Shown here piece after piece: positions 9,383-16,751 of a stretch of 64,000 bases of DNA. The stretch's first letter is position 1, and every line of letters starts with the position of its first letter. The DNA lies in the NCBI GenBank assembly GCA_050633445.1, contig JBOEGN010000002.1:21913-85912 (forward strand). The letters run 5' to 3'. Origin of the DNA: Thalassobius sp050633445. GTDB lineage: Bacteria > Pseudomonadota > Alphaproteobacteria > Rhodobacterales > Rhodobacteraceae. A program made the translations under genes and the position numbers. The notes beneath the pieces are model-generated. The model was not told the DNA's origin, made no database searches, and saw only the letters and a list, made by a program, of their open reading frames with translations.

Positions 9383-9823
9383 TTACGTCGCGGGGCGTGG
9401 GCGACTCAAACGGCGGCCGTCCTGGATATTTCCGATCATCAAGGTGATGTTGACGGCTCCTGCGATCAGCTCGGCGACCTGAACCGCATAAAATAGACCG
9501 TCGAAGTCTCCCGCGCGGGCTTTGGCAGCCAGCAAAAGCGCCGCGGGCAAGAGCACCAACAGACCGTTCAACGCCAGGATCGGAGCACGCCGTTTTTTGC
9601 GCGCAACGACAGGGCCGCGCATTTTTTTGGCCATCAAAAACCCGCCTAGATTCGCACCGATCAGCAGCGGAATCAGCCAGATCAGACCCCAGGGGATCAG
9701 GGTTTTGACCAGGATAACCTGAGCCTGCGTGCCAAACAGCTCGACCAGAACCGTGCTGAGCCAGAAAACAGCGATGGTCAGAAGCGCAAGGCCCCCCGCG
9801 ATAGGATGGAGATGTCTCATCAT
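9383..9823 (-). CDS. Small four-helix membrane protein of unknown function
   Basis: I do not recognise a characterised family. The product (about 146 residues) has four predicted membrane helices: GLALLTIAVFWLSTVLVE, LIPWGLIWLIPLLIGANLGGF, LALNGLLVLLPAALLLAA and YAVQVAELIAGAVNITLMI. A basic loop (KKMRGPVVARKKRR) lies between helices 2 and 3. The frame opens at 9838, but an AAAGG ribosome site at 9831-9835 favours ATG 9823. It is divergent from a MarR regulator, with a perfect inverted repeat between them, so it is the probable target of that regulator. A transport or efflux role would be a guess. Confidence 0.65.
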   Translation of the reverse strand: MMRHLHPIAGGLALLTIAVFWLSTVLVELFGTQAQVILVKTLIPWGLIWLIPLLIGANLGGFLMAKKMRGPVVARKKRRAPILALNGLLVLLPAALLLAAKARAGDFDGLFYAVQVAELIAGAVNITLMIGNIQDGRRLSRPRPAT

Positions 9824-9836
9824 GAAAATGCCTTTC

Positions 9837-9870
9837 ATAGCTTGCTATATATAATTGCATAGCAAGCTAT
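9837..9870. promoter_or_regulatory. Perfect 12-bp inverted repeat, candidate MarR operator
   Basis: ATAGCTTGCTAT at 9837-9848 is matched by its exact reverse complement ATAGCAAGCTAT at 9859-9870, with an AT-rich 10-base spacer. The centre-to-centre distance (22 bp, two helical turns) and the place between marR and the divergent membrane gene fit a dimeric MarR operator overlapping both promoters. Confidence 0.75.
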
Positions 9871-9889
9871 GTAGTGATACGCAAGCCCC

Positions 9890-10321
9890 ATGAGCTTCAC
9901 CAAAGATACCAGCGCAGGCTACCTGTTGAACACGCTTGCGCGCCTTTTTGCCCGAGAGTTGCAAACCGCGATCAAACCCTTGGGGCTAAGCACGGGGGTC
10001 TTTCCGGCGCTTTTGGCGCTTTGGGAACGCGACGGGCGCACGCAAAAAGAGCTTGTGGCCGAATTGGGGATCGAACAGGCCACGATGGCCAACACTCTGG
10101 TCAGAATGGAGCGCGATAAGCTGGTGATCCGGCGCGGCGACGAAACCGATGGGCGGGTCCAGCGGGTTTGGCTGACCGATCGGGCGAAAATGCTGAAAGA
10201 TCCGGCGATTCACGCCGCCGAAGCGGTGAACGCGCGGGCATTGGCGGGCTTGCCCCATGCCGATCAAGAGCGATTTCTGCGGATGATGCAGCAGGTGCTA
10301 CGCGTGATGTCAGAAGGTTAG
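9890..10321 (+). CDS. MarR family transcriptional regulator
   Basis: Winged-helix regulator of 143 residues. The recognition region is TQKELVAELGIEQATMANTLVRME and the wing RRGDETDGRVQRVWLTDRAK, a typical MarR signature (DxRxxxxxLT). N- and C-terminal helices form the dimer interface. It is probably autoregulated through the inverted repeat at 9837-9870 and controls the divergent membrane protein. No clear Shine-Dalgarno site precedes ATG 9890. Its stop overlaps the stop of the convergent TfoX-like gene. The ligand is unknown. Confidence 0.9.
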   Translation: MSFTKDTSAGYLLNTLARLFARELQTAIKPLGLSTGVFPALLALWERDGRTQKELVAELGIEQATMANTLVRMERDKLVIRRGDETDGRVQRVWLTDRAKMLKDPAIHAAEAVNARALAGLPHADQERFLRMMQQVLRVMSEG

Positions 10322-10659
10322 GCGTTTGCGCGCGGGATAACGCCGATTTCGTTCAAAGCTTTCTCCAACTCTGATCCTGCATCCTGATTGGGTCGGCTCT
10401 TGGCCTTCAGCGCATCGAATTTAACGCGCAGAGCATCCTTCTCGGCGCCCTGGCAGTCGTTCCATGGGCGCCCCTGCAACCCCATCACCAGCGCGTAGTA
10501 GCCGATGAAATGCGGTTTGGTGCCGTGCTCCATCAGCTGTGCATAGGCCGCATCCGCGCCCAAATCGCGCAGCTGTTCGGCGCTGTGAATGCCAGCGCGG
10601 GCAAAGGACGCATCCGAAGCAGGGCCAAGGTTGCGAATGGTGGAAACAGGGCTGCTCAT
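10318..10659 (-). CDS. TfoX/Sxy C-terminal domain protein
   Basis: Protein of 113 residues whose first 80 match the TfoX C-terminal (helix-hairpin-helix-like) domain: STIRNLGPASDASFARAGI, then SAEQLRDLGADAAYAQL and HFIGYYALVMGLQGRPWND. The N-terminal TfoX domain needed for classical competence regulation is absent, so this is the short stand-alone form. Its role is unknown; a link to competence is only by family name. It converges on marR with a 4-base overlap of stops. Confidence 0.8.
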   Translation of the reverse strand: MSSPVSTIRNLGPASDASFARAGIHSAEQLRDLGADAAYAQLMEHGTKPHFIGYYALVMGLQGRPWNDCQGAEKDALRVKFDALKAKSRPNQDAGSELEKALNEIGVIPRANA

Positions 10660-10721
10660 GCGCGCAATCTATCGGTGCGCCAAGCGGCTGTCATCACCGT
10701 TGTGTCGCTTTTGCTCAAGGA

Positions 10722-10841
10722 TCAGATACTGGCGTAGTCGGTAAAGATCGGCTGCGCGGGTAGCGGCTCTTTGATCGGCTTTGGGGCCGGTTTTTGGGCA
10801 TCTGCGGGCATCGGGGCCTGAGGGTTTTGTTGCTGTGCCAT
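10722..10841 (-). CDS. Small proline-rich protein (39 aa)
   Basis: A short frame reads MAQQQNPQAPMPADAQKPAP and continues with lysine/proline-rich sequence ending FTDYASI. It has a strong ribosome site (AAGGAG at 10849-10854, 7 bases before ATG 10841), which random frames seldom have. The protein is hydrophilic with no membrane helix and no domain I recognise. A perfect 9-bp hairpin lies 20 bases upstream of the ribosome site. I regard it as probably real but unproven. Confidence 0.5.
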   Translation of the reverse strand: MAQQQNPQAPMPADAQKPAPKPIKEPLPAQPIFTDYASI

Positions 10842-11325
10842 AGAATGGCTCCTTTCTTCTGCTCTACACACCGTGCTGCGGGAAAACTCCCGCAGCGGAA
10901 CTGGTTACGGGACCAACCTAACGCAAGAATTGGGCATGCTGAGGGATCGGGCGTGACAGGAAAGGGGCTGAAATATGCCGAAAAATTCGGCATCATAGCC
11001 ATAAGCGCAAGACGCTGGCGCGGGAAAATAGGTCATTCGAAAAGTCCTTGGTCGTCAATATACCAAGAAGAATACTGTGGTCGGAACCGCGGCGTAAAGA
11101 GGGGGAATTCCAGACCCGTGTCACCTGTGAGTGCAAAATAATTAACGTCAGGGAGGCAGGGGGGCGGCACCTGACGTTCATGCCGTCACCCAAGATTGCG
11201 CTGGCCGTTTGCTCAGATCGGAGCTGTGGGGGCGGTGTGTCACATCCAGCACGTTGACGCGTCACAGGTCAATTCAGATGCACCGCTTGACGGGTGTCGT
11301 CTGGCCTCGTATTCAACGCTTAGGC
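10842..11325. other. Intergenic stretch with several palindromes, no supported gene
   Basis: About 480 bases between the 39-residue gene and the tRNA. I see a perfect 9-bp hairpin with a 4-base loop at 10875-10896, an 8-bp inverted repeat with a 3-base centre at 10975-10993 (ATGCCGAA/TTCGGCAT), and a 9-bp inverted repeat with arms at 11144-11152 and 11170-11178 (AACGTCAGG/CCTGACGTT). Open frames here have poor composition and no ribosome sites. The hairpins may belong to leader RNAs or operators; there is no U-tract to make them terminators. Confidence 0.4.
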
Positions 11326-11401
11326 GGGCCTGTAGCTCAACGGTTAGAGCAGAGCGCTCATAACGCTTTGGTTGCGGGTTCAAATCCTGCCGGGCCTACC
11401 A
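11326..11401 (+). tRNA. tRNA with CAU anticodon, probably tRNA-Ile2 (lysidine type), possibly tRNA-Met
   Basis: A full cloverleaf of 76 bases with encoded CCA. The acceptor GGGCCTG pairs with CGGGCCT (one G-U at the end and one inside). The D arm is TAGCTCAACGGTTAGAGC, the anticodon loop CTCATAA and the T loop TTCAAAT. The anticodon stem lacks the three G-C pairs of initiator tRNA. The T-stem region and short D loop resemble E. coli ileX more than elongator tRNA-Met, so I favour tRNA-Ile2, whose CAU is modified to lysidine-AU. Confidence 0.9.
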
Positions 11402-11616
11402 CTTTCAAAACATTTACGTTTAAAAGCAATTAGTTAATCGAATTTCTGCACCATGAAAATTCGTGCGTAGTACACTTTACCATTCCATCCGTTCTAGTTT
11501 CTTCATCGCATCGGCGGCGATTCGAGCCTCTCATAAAGTTTACGTTGCGTAAAGCAAAAGGCCGTGCCACACTACCTAAGGGAGAGCGCATAACTCGTGC
11601 ACATGTAGGGGTGACT

Positions 11617-11775
11617 ATGGCCGAGATGCTTCAGATCTTGTTTCCCGAAGGATCGGATCCTTCGGGAAAGCAACCGACGGAAGACCGCAAGCCCCCTGGC
11701 GCAGGGTTGGGTTTTGCGGTGATATTGGCAGCGGTGTTTTGGGCCGGAGTGATTATCGCGATCGTTCTGATCTAG
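11617..11775 (+). CDS. Small single-helix membrane protein (52 aa)
   Basis: The frame opens upstream, but ATG 11617 follows a purine-rich site (TAGGGG) and starts MAEMLQILFPEGSD. The C terminus is one strong membrane helix (GLGFAVILAAVFWAGVIIA, then IVLI), so the product is probably tail-anchored with a short hydrophilic N domain. No known family is recognised. A perfect 29-base palindrome lies inside the coding sequence. Its stop overlaps the stop of the convergent sensor kinase by three bases. Confidence 0.5.
   Translation: MAEMLQILFPEGSDPSGKQPTEDRKPPGAGLGFAVILAAVFWAGVIIAIVLI
11641..11669. repeat. Perfect 29-base palindrome inside a small gene
   Basis: Arms of 14 bases (TTTCCCGAAGGATC and its exact complement) flank a single G at 11655. 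In RNA this would be a very stable hairpin; in DNA it could be a protein-binding site. There is no following U-tract on either strand. Confidence 0.8.
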
Positions 11776-13091
11776 CGCGCAATCACGATATCAGCCTGCA
11801 AGCCGCCCAAAACTTCGCTAGAGCCCAAGCGCAAAACGCCTCCGTGTGCCCGTGCGATGTCTGTCGCGATGGCCAGGCCAAGGCCCACACCGCCACCGCG
11901 GTTCTGATTGCGGGCGCTGTCCAAACGGGTGAAAGCTTTGAGCGCTTGTTCACGGTTTTCGGGTGGAATACCGGGGCCATCATCTTCGACCCGAATGCGC
12001 AAAGATTTCTCGGTCAGTTTGATCGAAACCTGAACTTTTCCGCCATAACGCACCCCGTTTTCGATCAGATTGGACACGGCGCGTCGGATGGCTGTTGGGT
12101 TTAGCTGAACCATGCCCTCGCCAACCTGTTGGACCAATGTGACGTCCTGATGAGAGCGTTTGGCGTCCTCGACCACCCCGCGCACCAGTTGAATGGGGTC
12201 GGTGGGTTCGGGGTCGCCTTCGGTCGCGCCACGGGAAAAGGCCAGGAATTCGTCCAGCATCCGCTGCATGTCGTCGACGTCATGCAACAGGTCTTGGGCA
12301 TCCTCCTCCTCGAGCATCGACAGGCCCAGACGCAGGCGGGTCAGGGGCGTGCGCATGTCGTGACTGACGCCCGACAACATCTGCGTGCGCTGTTCGATCT
12401 GCCGATCAATGCGGGCCCGCATGTCCAGAAAGGCATTGCCCGCGGCCCGAACCTCGAGTGCGCCGGTGGGGCGATAGGGCAGGGTGCGTCCCTTGCCAAA
12501 CGCCTCGGCTGCGCGGGCCAAACGGGTGATCGGGCGCAGCTGATTGCGCAGATAGATAAAGGCGATCAGGGTCATCAGCCCGCCAAAGAACACCATATGC
12601 ACAAACAGCTGATGCGCGTTCGAGGCTGACAAACGTGTCCGGTCCAACTGCAACACGACCTGTCCTTGCGGCGCATCCACGAATAACAGCGCGTCATAGT
12701 CATCGGGCAGGGAAATTCCGGCCAGTTCAGGCAGCGATGCCCACAGGCTGGATTGCACATACAGCCCGGTGATATCGTACCAGCGCCGCATCCCCATCGG
12801 GGCGGGGGCCGAGGTGCCGGGCGGAAATACTGTGATCTCAAGCGGGTCAGAAAGCGGCCTCAGATACGAGGTGATTTGCATCCCCACCAGATCGCCGGGC
12901 AGGTCATCCAACAGCAATCGTACCTCACGCGCGACGGTTTGCGACATTTGACGTGTCACGCCCTCGAAATGTCGCTGCATAAAGACAATGGACACCACCA
13001 GCTGCAAGGTCACAACAGGCAGGATCAGGATCAGTGCCGCACGGGAATACAGCCCACGGGGCAAATAGCGTTTGAGCCAGCGAAAGAACAT
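11772..13091 (-). CDS. EnvZ-like sensor histidine kinase (orphan here)
   Basis: Membrane sensor kinase of 439 residues. Helices lie near residues 18-38 and 162-182, flanking a periplasmic sensor of about 125 residues. A HAMP domain follows (LRPITRLARAAEAFGKG), then a HisKA domain with the phospho-acceptor His244 in SGVSHDMRTPLTRLR. The HATPase_c domain has the N box NLIENGVRYGG and G boxes DDGPGIPP and GVGLGLAI. The layout matches EnvZ/OmpB-type kinases, but no response regulator gene is adjacent, so its partner (probably OmpR-like) lies elsewhere or outside the window. Confidence 0.9.
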   Translation of the reverse strand: MFFRWLKRYLPRGLYSRAALILILPVVTLQLVVSIVFMQRHFEGVTRQMSQTVAREVRLLLDDLPGDLVGMQITSYLRPLSDPLEITVFPPGTSAPAPMGMRRWYDITGLYVQSSLWASLPELAGISLPDDYDALLFVDAPQGQVVLQLDRTRLSASNAHQLFVHMVFFGGLMTLIAFIYLRNQLRPITRLARAAEAFGKGRTLPYRPTGALEVRAAGNAFLDMRARIDRQIEQRTQMLSGVSHDMRTPLTRLRLGLSMLEEEDAQDLLHDVDDMQRMLDEFLAFSRGATEGDPEPTDPIQLVRGVVEDAKRSHQDVTLVQQVGEGMVQLNPTAIRRAVSNLIENGVRYGGKVQVSIKLTEKSLRIRVEDDGPGIPPENREQALKAFTRLDSARNQNRGGGVGLGLAIATDIARAHGGVLRLGSSEVLGGLQADIVIAR

Positions 13092-13132
13092 GGGCTAAAC
13101 CTAACCGGCGAACGATGGGAGAGGAATACACG

Positions 13133-14044
13133 ATGTTGCCACCGGACGATTTCAATCCTCAGCCAGGAAAGGCCGAGGAACTGGCCACCGGGTTGCGACG
13201 CGTCTTGGCGCCCAATCCTTCTCCGATGACCTATCGCGGGACAAACACCTATCTGTTGGGCGAACGCGACATCGCCGTGATCGACCCTGGCCCTGATGAT
13301 CCGGTACATCTGGAGGCTATTCTGGGCGCGCTCCATCCTGGGCAGCGGATCTCTCATATTATTGTCACCCATGCCCATTTGGATCACTCTCCCTTGGCGC
13401 GGGCCTTGTCGGCGCGGACCGATGCGCCTGTTTATGCATACGGGGATTTCCGCGCCGGTCGCTCCGAGATCATGGAGCAGCTGTCCGCCAAAGGTCTGGC
13501 CGGTGGGGGCGAGGGGGTGGATGCGCAGTTCATCCCAGATGTGGAAATTGCCGACCAAGAGAGCCTCAAAGGAGACGGCTGGCAGTTGCGCGCCCTGTGG
13601 ACGCCGGGACATTTCGGGAACCACCTGTCCTTTGAATGGGAGGATGCAGTTTTCACCGGAGATCTGGTGATGGGATGGGCCAGCTCGCTGGTGTCGCCAC
13701 CTGACGGTGACCTGACGGATTTCATGCGCTCTTGCGAGCGGCTGCAAGGCCATGATGCCAAAGTTTATCATGCGGGCCATGGTGCCCCTGTGTCGAATCC
13801 TGCTGAACGGGTGGAATGGCTGCTGTCGCACCGCCGTGGTCGCGAAACCTCGATCCTCGAGGCGCTGGAGCGCAGTTCGGGCACCGCCCGCAGCCTGGCC
13901 GAGCGTATCTACACCGAGACACCGCCTGCGTTGATGGGGGCCGCAGCACGAAACGTGTTCGCGCATCTCGTTGATCTGGTGGGAAAAAATCAAGCGCAGC
14001 CGCTGACTGAACTGTCCGAGACCGCACAATTCACGCTAAAATGA
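13133..14044 (+). CDS. Metallo-beta-lactamase-fold hydrolase
   Basis: Protein of 303 residues with the zinc motif THAHLDH (His80, His82, Asp84, His85), a later metal histidine in TPGHFGNH and Asp in FTGDLVMGW, and a C-terminal winged-helix-like extension (ERIYTETPPALMGAAARNVF). This is the LACTB2/glyoxalase-II-like form of the superfamily. I chose ATG 13133 because a GGGAGAGGAA ribosome site precedes it; an in-frame ATG at 13115 overlaps that site. The substrate is not evident. It is divergent from the sensor kinase and followed by tRNA-Asn. Confidence 0.88.
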   Translation: MLPPDDFNPQPGKAEELATGLRRVLAPNPSPMTYRGTNTYLLGERDIAVIDPGPDDPVHLEAILGALHPGQRISHIIVTHAHLDHSPLARALSARTDAPVYAYGDFRAGRSEIMEQLSAKGLAGGGEGVDAQFIPDVEIADQESLKGDGWQLRALWTPGHFGNHLSFEWEDAVFTGDLVMGWASSLVSPPDGDLTDFMRSCERLQGHDAKVYHAGHGAPVSNPAERVEWLLSHRRGRETSILEALERSSGTARSLAERIYTETPPALMGAAARNVFAHLVDLVGKNQAQPLTELSETAQFTLK

Positions 14045-14135
14045 CACGCGATCCCTGTGTCGCAAATTTTTTCGGAAAAATGACACAAAAGGCACTGGAC
14101 GCCGGAAAAACTCATAGCTATACACCGCCACATGT

Positions 14136-14210
14136 TCCGGCGTAGCTCAGCGGTAGAGCAGTTGACTGTTAATCAATTGGTCGTAGGTTCGATCCCTACC
14201 GCCGGAGCCA
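14136..14210 (+). tRNA. tRNA-Asn (GUU)
   Basis: A 75-base cloverleaf with encoded CCA. The acceptor TCCGGCG pairs perfectly with CGCCGGA, the anticodon loop reads CTGTTAA, the T loop is TTCGATC and the discriminator is G. An eroded phage-like island begins immediately downstream, which fits the common use of tRNA 3' ends as integration sites. Confidence 0.97.
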
Positions 14211-14218
14211 AAGATTTC

Positions 14219-14255
14219 AAGGACTTAGCGCTCATACGCTAGGTCCTTTTTCTTT
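14219..14255 (+). terminator. Rho-independent terminator after tRNA-Asn
   Basis: A 12-bp stem with one G-T pair (arms 14219-14230 and 14237-14248) encloses a 6-base loop, and its 3' arm runs into a thymine-rich tract. It begins nine bases after the tRNA 3' end. Confidence 0.8.
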
Positions 14256-14682
14256 CTGAGCACAGAATAAGTACAGAAAACACTGCCTGGATCGGTGTTT
14301 ACGGATCATTTGTCATCCGGTGCCACGGGCTTGTGCTAACTACCAGCCTCTAAACGCTTTTTCTCCTCCGCCGCATATTGGCGTAGAGATTTGCCCTTTT
14401 ACTTAAGCCCTTGAAGTCATTCACGCCCCTGACGCCAGAACGCCCAATTAGGTATCAATGGGGCGGTCTATTTGTGCGGGCTGATGACTTCGGATTTTTC
14501 ACGGTCAGCATCCTCGATGCCGTTCGAGGTCAGAATGTCGTGTTCCGTTGGAGCCGTATGCCAGCGATTTACAAGGGAGTGTGCCGGCTCACAACGTTGT
14601 GCAGTCCAGACCTTCCAAGCTGGAAGAACTCTACGTCAACAAGGCGTTTTCGGAGCTCGCTATAACGTATTGTTTTTATTGC

Positions 14683-14898
14683 CTTGTTGACGACGTTGAT
14701 CTTCGTTGACCGTTTTCGCTATATATATCCGGATTGCACGCTGCCCCTGTGCCCTGGTCCATGCCCTATGCCTAATCGGCTTATTCTACCAAGATATATT
14801 GCTTTAAGATCAACATGATCAACATCGTCAACAAGTGTTCCGAAACAAGGCCTTAGAGGCGACGCTTCAGGTCAACAAAGATCAACGACCGTCAACGC
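14683..14898. repeat. Three 29-bp elements, each with three GTTGA cores
   Basis: GTTGA occurs at 14686, 14695 and 14705 on the plus strand. Its complement TCAAC occurs at 14810, 14819 and 14828, and at 14872, 14882 and 14892. A lone TCAAC is at 14636. Each set forms an element of about 29 bp with cores spaced 9-10 bp. Copies 2 and 3 are inverted relative to copy 1, and 24 or more of the 29 positions agree between copies 1 and 2. The spacing puts all cores of an element on one face of the helix. The region is AT-rich and gene-free. It may be a replication-type iteron set or a regulator-binding array of the phage island. Confidence 0.7.
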
Positions 14899-15038
14899 CG
14901 TGACCGAATAAATTCGCTCCGATTGCCAGAACATCACTCATTGGCTTGGACATACCCTGCCGAAACGCGACCACCCAAACTGACGCCCCGTCTGTGCTTC
15001 TAGCCTAGGGTTTCCATAGAACGCCGCAAACGCTGCGC

Positions 15039-15152
15039 ATGGCCCTTATTCTGCCGGTCGCTTCCCGCGCACATAAGGCCGAGGCGCTGACCATCTGCCG
15101 AGAGGCATTCCGTGATACATGGGAGCGGCTGACGGCGGGGGCTGAGGCATGA
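15039..15152 (+). CDS. Short phage-island ORF (37 aa) or C-terminal gene fragment
   Basis: The frame reads MALILPVASRAHKAEALTIC and continues EAFRDTWERLTAGAEA. Its stop overlaps the next ATG as ATGA, the pattern of a real gene pair. The helical, charged sequence looks protein-like. No ribosome site is clear, so it may be the tail of a longer lost gene. No family is recognised. Confidence 0.4.
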   Translation: MALILPVASRAHKAEALTICREAFRDTWERLTAGAEA

Positions 15153-15541
15153 CCATCTTCCTCAAGTCCAAATCCGCCAAAGCCGAACTGGCCGCTGACC
15201 TTGAGAAGGACAACGCGGCTCAGAAGGCGCAGGATCAATCCCCGATCCAGACCACCAAGGACGTGCGGGGCTTCTGGACGCAGAACCCCAAGACCCGTGA
15301 CCTGTTCGGAGCGATCATCACCATGTGGCGCAAGTCTTCTGCTCGCCGTCCAGACCATAAAGGGTTCTGGGCGGCATAGCCCTACCGGGATTGGAGCGAC
15401 TTCACCGGCCTACCCATTGCAACGCTCAAGCCGCGCCTAAACGCGCTAGTGAACCATGGCCTGATAGAGCGCACCCTCGGGCGGCACGGGGGCAATCGGG
15501 TGTTGACCTTCAACGACCCCGATCACCCCGGCCATTCGTGA
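15149..15541 (+). pseudogene. Winged-helix phage protein interrupted by an in-frame amber codon
   Basis: From ATG 15149 the frame runs 76 codons to TAG at 15377-15379 (ending HKGFWAA). After the stop, the same frame continues without interruption as PYRDWSDFTGLPIATLKPRL and then LNALVNHGLIERTLG, ending at TGA 15539. The second part is a clear winged helix-turn-helix that needs the upstream part to be a complete domain. A single base change would restore a 130-residue protein. I call it a pseudogene; amber read-through is a less likely reading. Confidence 0.6.
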
Positions 15542-15640
15542 AATCTTGGAACCGCTGATCGGGCACAATGAAGAATGGGTGTTCACCTATGTCTGTCAGC
15601 GCACCCGCAAGGACAAGGTTCGGGGGGAGCGGTACCTTCG
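15522..15640 (+). pseudogene. Fragment of a tyrosine recombinase (integrase)
   Basis: In a frame different from the winged-helix gene, the sequence reads ITPAIREILEPLIGHNEEWV and then FTYVCQRTRKDKVRGERY. This matches the middle of the catalytic domain of tyrosine integrases common in Rhodobacterales. There is no start codon, and the similarity ends near 15640, before the region that would carry the catalytic HxLR and Tyr residues. It is a relic only. Confidence 0.5.
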
Positions 15641-15648
15641 AAGGCACT

Positions 15649-15747
15649 CTAAAGAGGAGTCCCAAATGGGGCGTTTTGATACCAAGCGCGGAGCAGATCG
15701 AAGAACTTAGGGTCGTTGACGATGGCAGCGACTTCTTCACTGGTCAT
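15649..15747 (-). CDS. Short phage-island ORF (32 aa)
   Basis: The frame reads MTSEEVAAIVNDPKFFDLLR followed by AWYQNAPFGTPL. It follows the preceding broken frame by three bases, and the sequence has natural protein composition. It is too small to assign and may be a truncated head-gene product. The plus-strand integrase fragment ends right at its 3' side, suggesting a deletion junction near 15645. Confidence 0.35.
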   Translation of the reverse strand: MTSEEVAAIVNDPKFFDLLRAWYQNAPFGTPL

Positions 15748-15750
15748 CTT

Positions 15751-15970
15751 CTATGGCGCAGGGACGTCACCAATGAGAGTAACGACAACTTCGCCGACGT
15801 CATTTGCTTCGAACTCAGCATACGCACTCGTCCAGCAGGATCGAATAAGCGTTCCTGTCCTGCGCAATGTCAAGCCCAACTAAAAAACGCCTGTAGCCAC
15901 AAACTATCTCAACCGCCGGATCGGCGTCTGGTAGGATCAATTCCTCGCGCTTTTCAACCGAGGCCTGCAT
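15751..15970 (-). pseudogene. Frame-shifted small phage gene, possible terminase nuclease remnant
   Basis: An ATG at 15970 with a GGGAG ribosome site opens a 51-codon frame (MQASVEKREELILPDAD..., then YRRFLVGLDIAQDRNAYSIL) that stops at 15815. The neighbouring frame continues with AYAEFEANDVGEVVVTLIGD and stops at 15751. A one-base shift near 15825 would join them into about 73 residues. The segment FLVGLDIAQDRNAYSIL looks like the first strand of an RNase-H-like terminase nuclease domain, but this is a weak call. Confidence 0.4.
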
Positions 15971-16751
15971 AAAGGTCTCCCAATCTCAATTGTGGTGTGT
16001 CCGCGTAAGCTGTGGCAATTGCTGCCGAGTCGAAAATCTGCTGACCCCGGCCCATACAATTGAGGCCGTGCTCAACGTCGAACTCGAATTTGGACAGCAC
16101 TTTTCGCTGACGCTCGACCAGCTTCGCCATCCGCGGCAGGTCGAGGGAGCAAGCCCAGATGCGTTCGACCTCGGGATATCTCTCTCTGTCTGACCACATT
16201 TCATAGGCCTTGCCCGATTTCCCGCCCGGTGTGGTGATCAGAATTGTCTTCGCGTTGTCTTGCGCGATGCTGAGGGTTGAGCCATAGATGGCATCGGGAA
16301 TGAACGCGGTTTCATCGGACAAGAGCAGACCATTTTTGACGCCGTAGCCGCGGGCCTGCTCGCCGTCCTGACCAGCCGGGACACAGACCACCGACGAGCC
16401 GTTTTTCAGGGGCATCTCGGTCATGGTGCGTCGTTTGGTTTCAATCGGCAGCGCCACCTTTTCCCTTGCGTAGGCGATCTTGGCGAACAGCAGTTGAGAC
16501 TGCGCCAGCGTCTTCGAAAGGATGTTCACTTGATGTTCAGGCTTGGATAATTTCTGGTCTGCCATAACGCCGATGGTTGTCGATTTTCCGATGCGCCGCG
16601 ACGTCAACACCATGATGATGTCTGAGGTGGAATTCATCAGCTTGCGCTGCCAATCGTTGGGCGGGCCGCCAACAACCCGCTCAAGCAAGAGTTCGCTCTT
16701 TACCCGCTCGTGTAATGTGCGGAGGAAAAGGCCGAGATCATTCGACATCAA
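15954..16751 (-). CDS. Phage terminase large subunit, ATPase part
   Basis: Protein of 265 residues with a Walker A-type motif (TSRRIGKSTT, residues 50-59), Walker B GLLLSDETAF and a coupling motif TILITTPGGKSGKAYEM. These mark the DNA-packaging ATPase of tailed phages. Full-length terminases have 450 or more residues; here the frame ends soon after the ATPase, so the nuclease domain is missing or displaced into the broken frame downstream. It overlaps the upstream gene by 14 bases. Packaging activity is unlikely without the nuclease and portal. Confidence 0.72.
   Translation of the reverse strand: MMSNDLGLFLRTLHERVKSELLLERVVGGPPNDWQRKLMNSTSDIIMVLTSRRIGKSTTIGVMADQKLSKPEHQVNILSKTLAQSQLLFAKIAYAREKVALPIETKRRTMTEMPLKNGSSVVCVPAGQDGEQARGYGVKNGLLLSDETAFIPDAIYGSTLSIAQDNAKTILITTPGGKSGKAYEMWSDRERYPEVERIWACSLDLPRMAKLVERQRKVLSKFEFDVEHGLNCMGRGQQIFDSAAIATAYADTPQLRLGDLYAGLG

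Noticed and set aside
10993..11265. 90-codon minus-strand frame before the CAU tRNA
   Set aside because: Poor composition, no ribosome site and no similarity that I recognise; it covers inverted repeats more easily explained as regulatory.
14411..14690. Short plus-strand frames in the phage island
   Set aside because: Two overlapping frames with no ribosome site or protein-like pattern, next to the repeat cluster.
14683..14898. Calling the GTTGA array a plasmid origin or CRISPR
   Set aside because: Repeats are short, phased at 9-10 bp and partly inverted, with no spacers, no cas genes and no replication or partition genes nearby.
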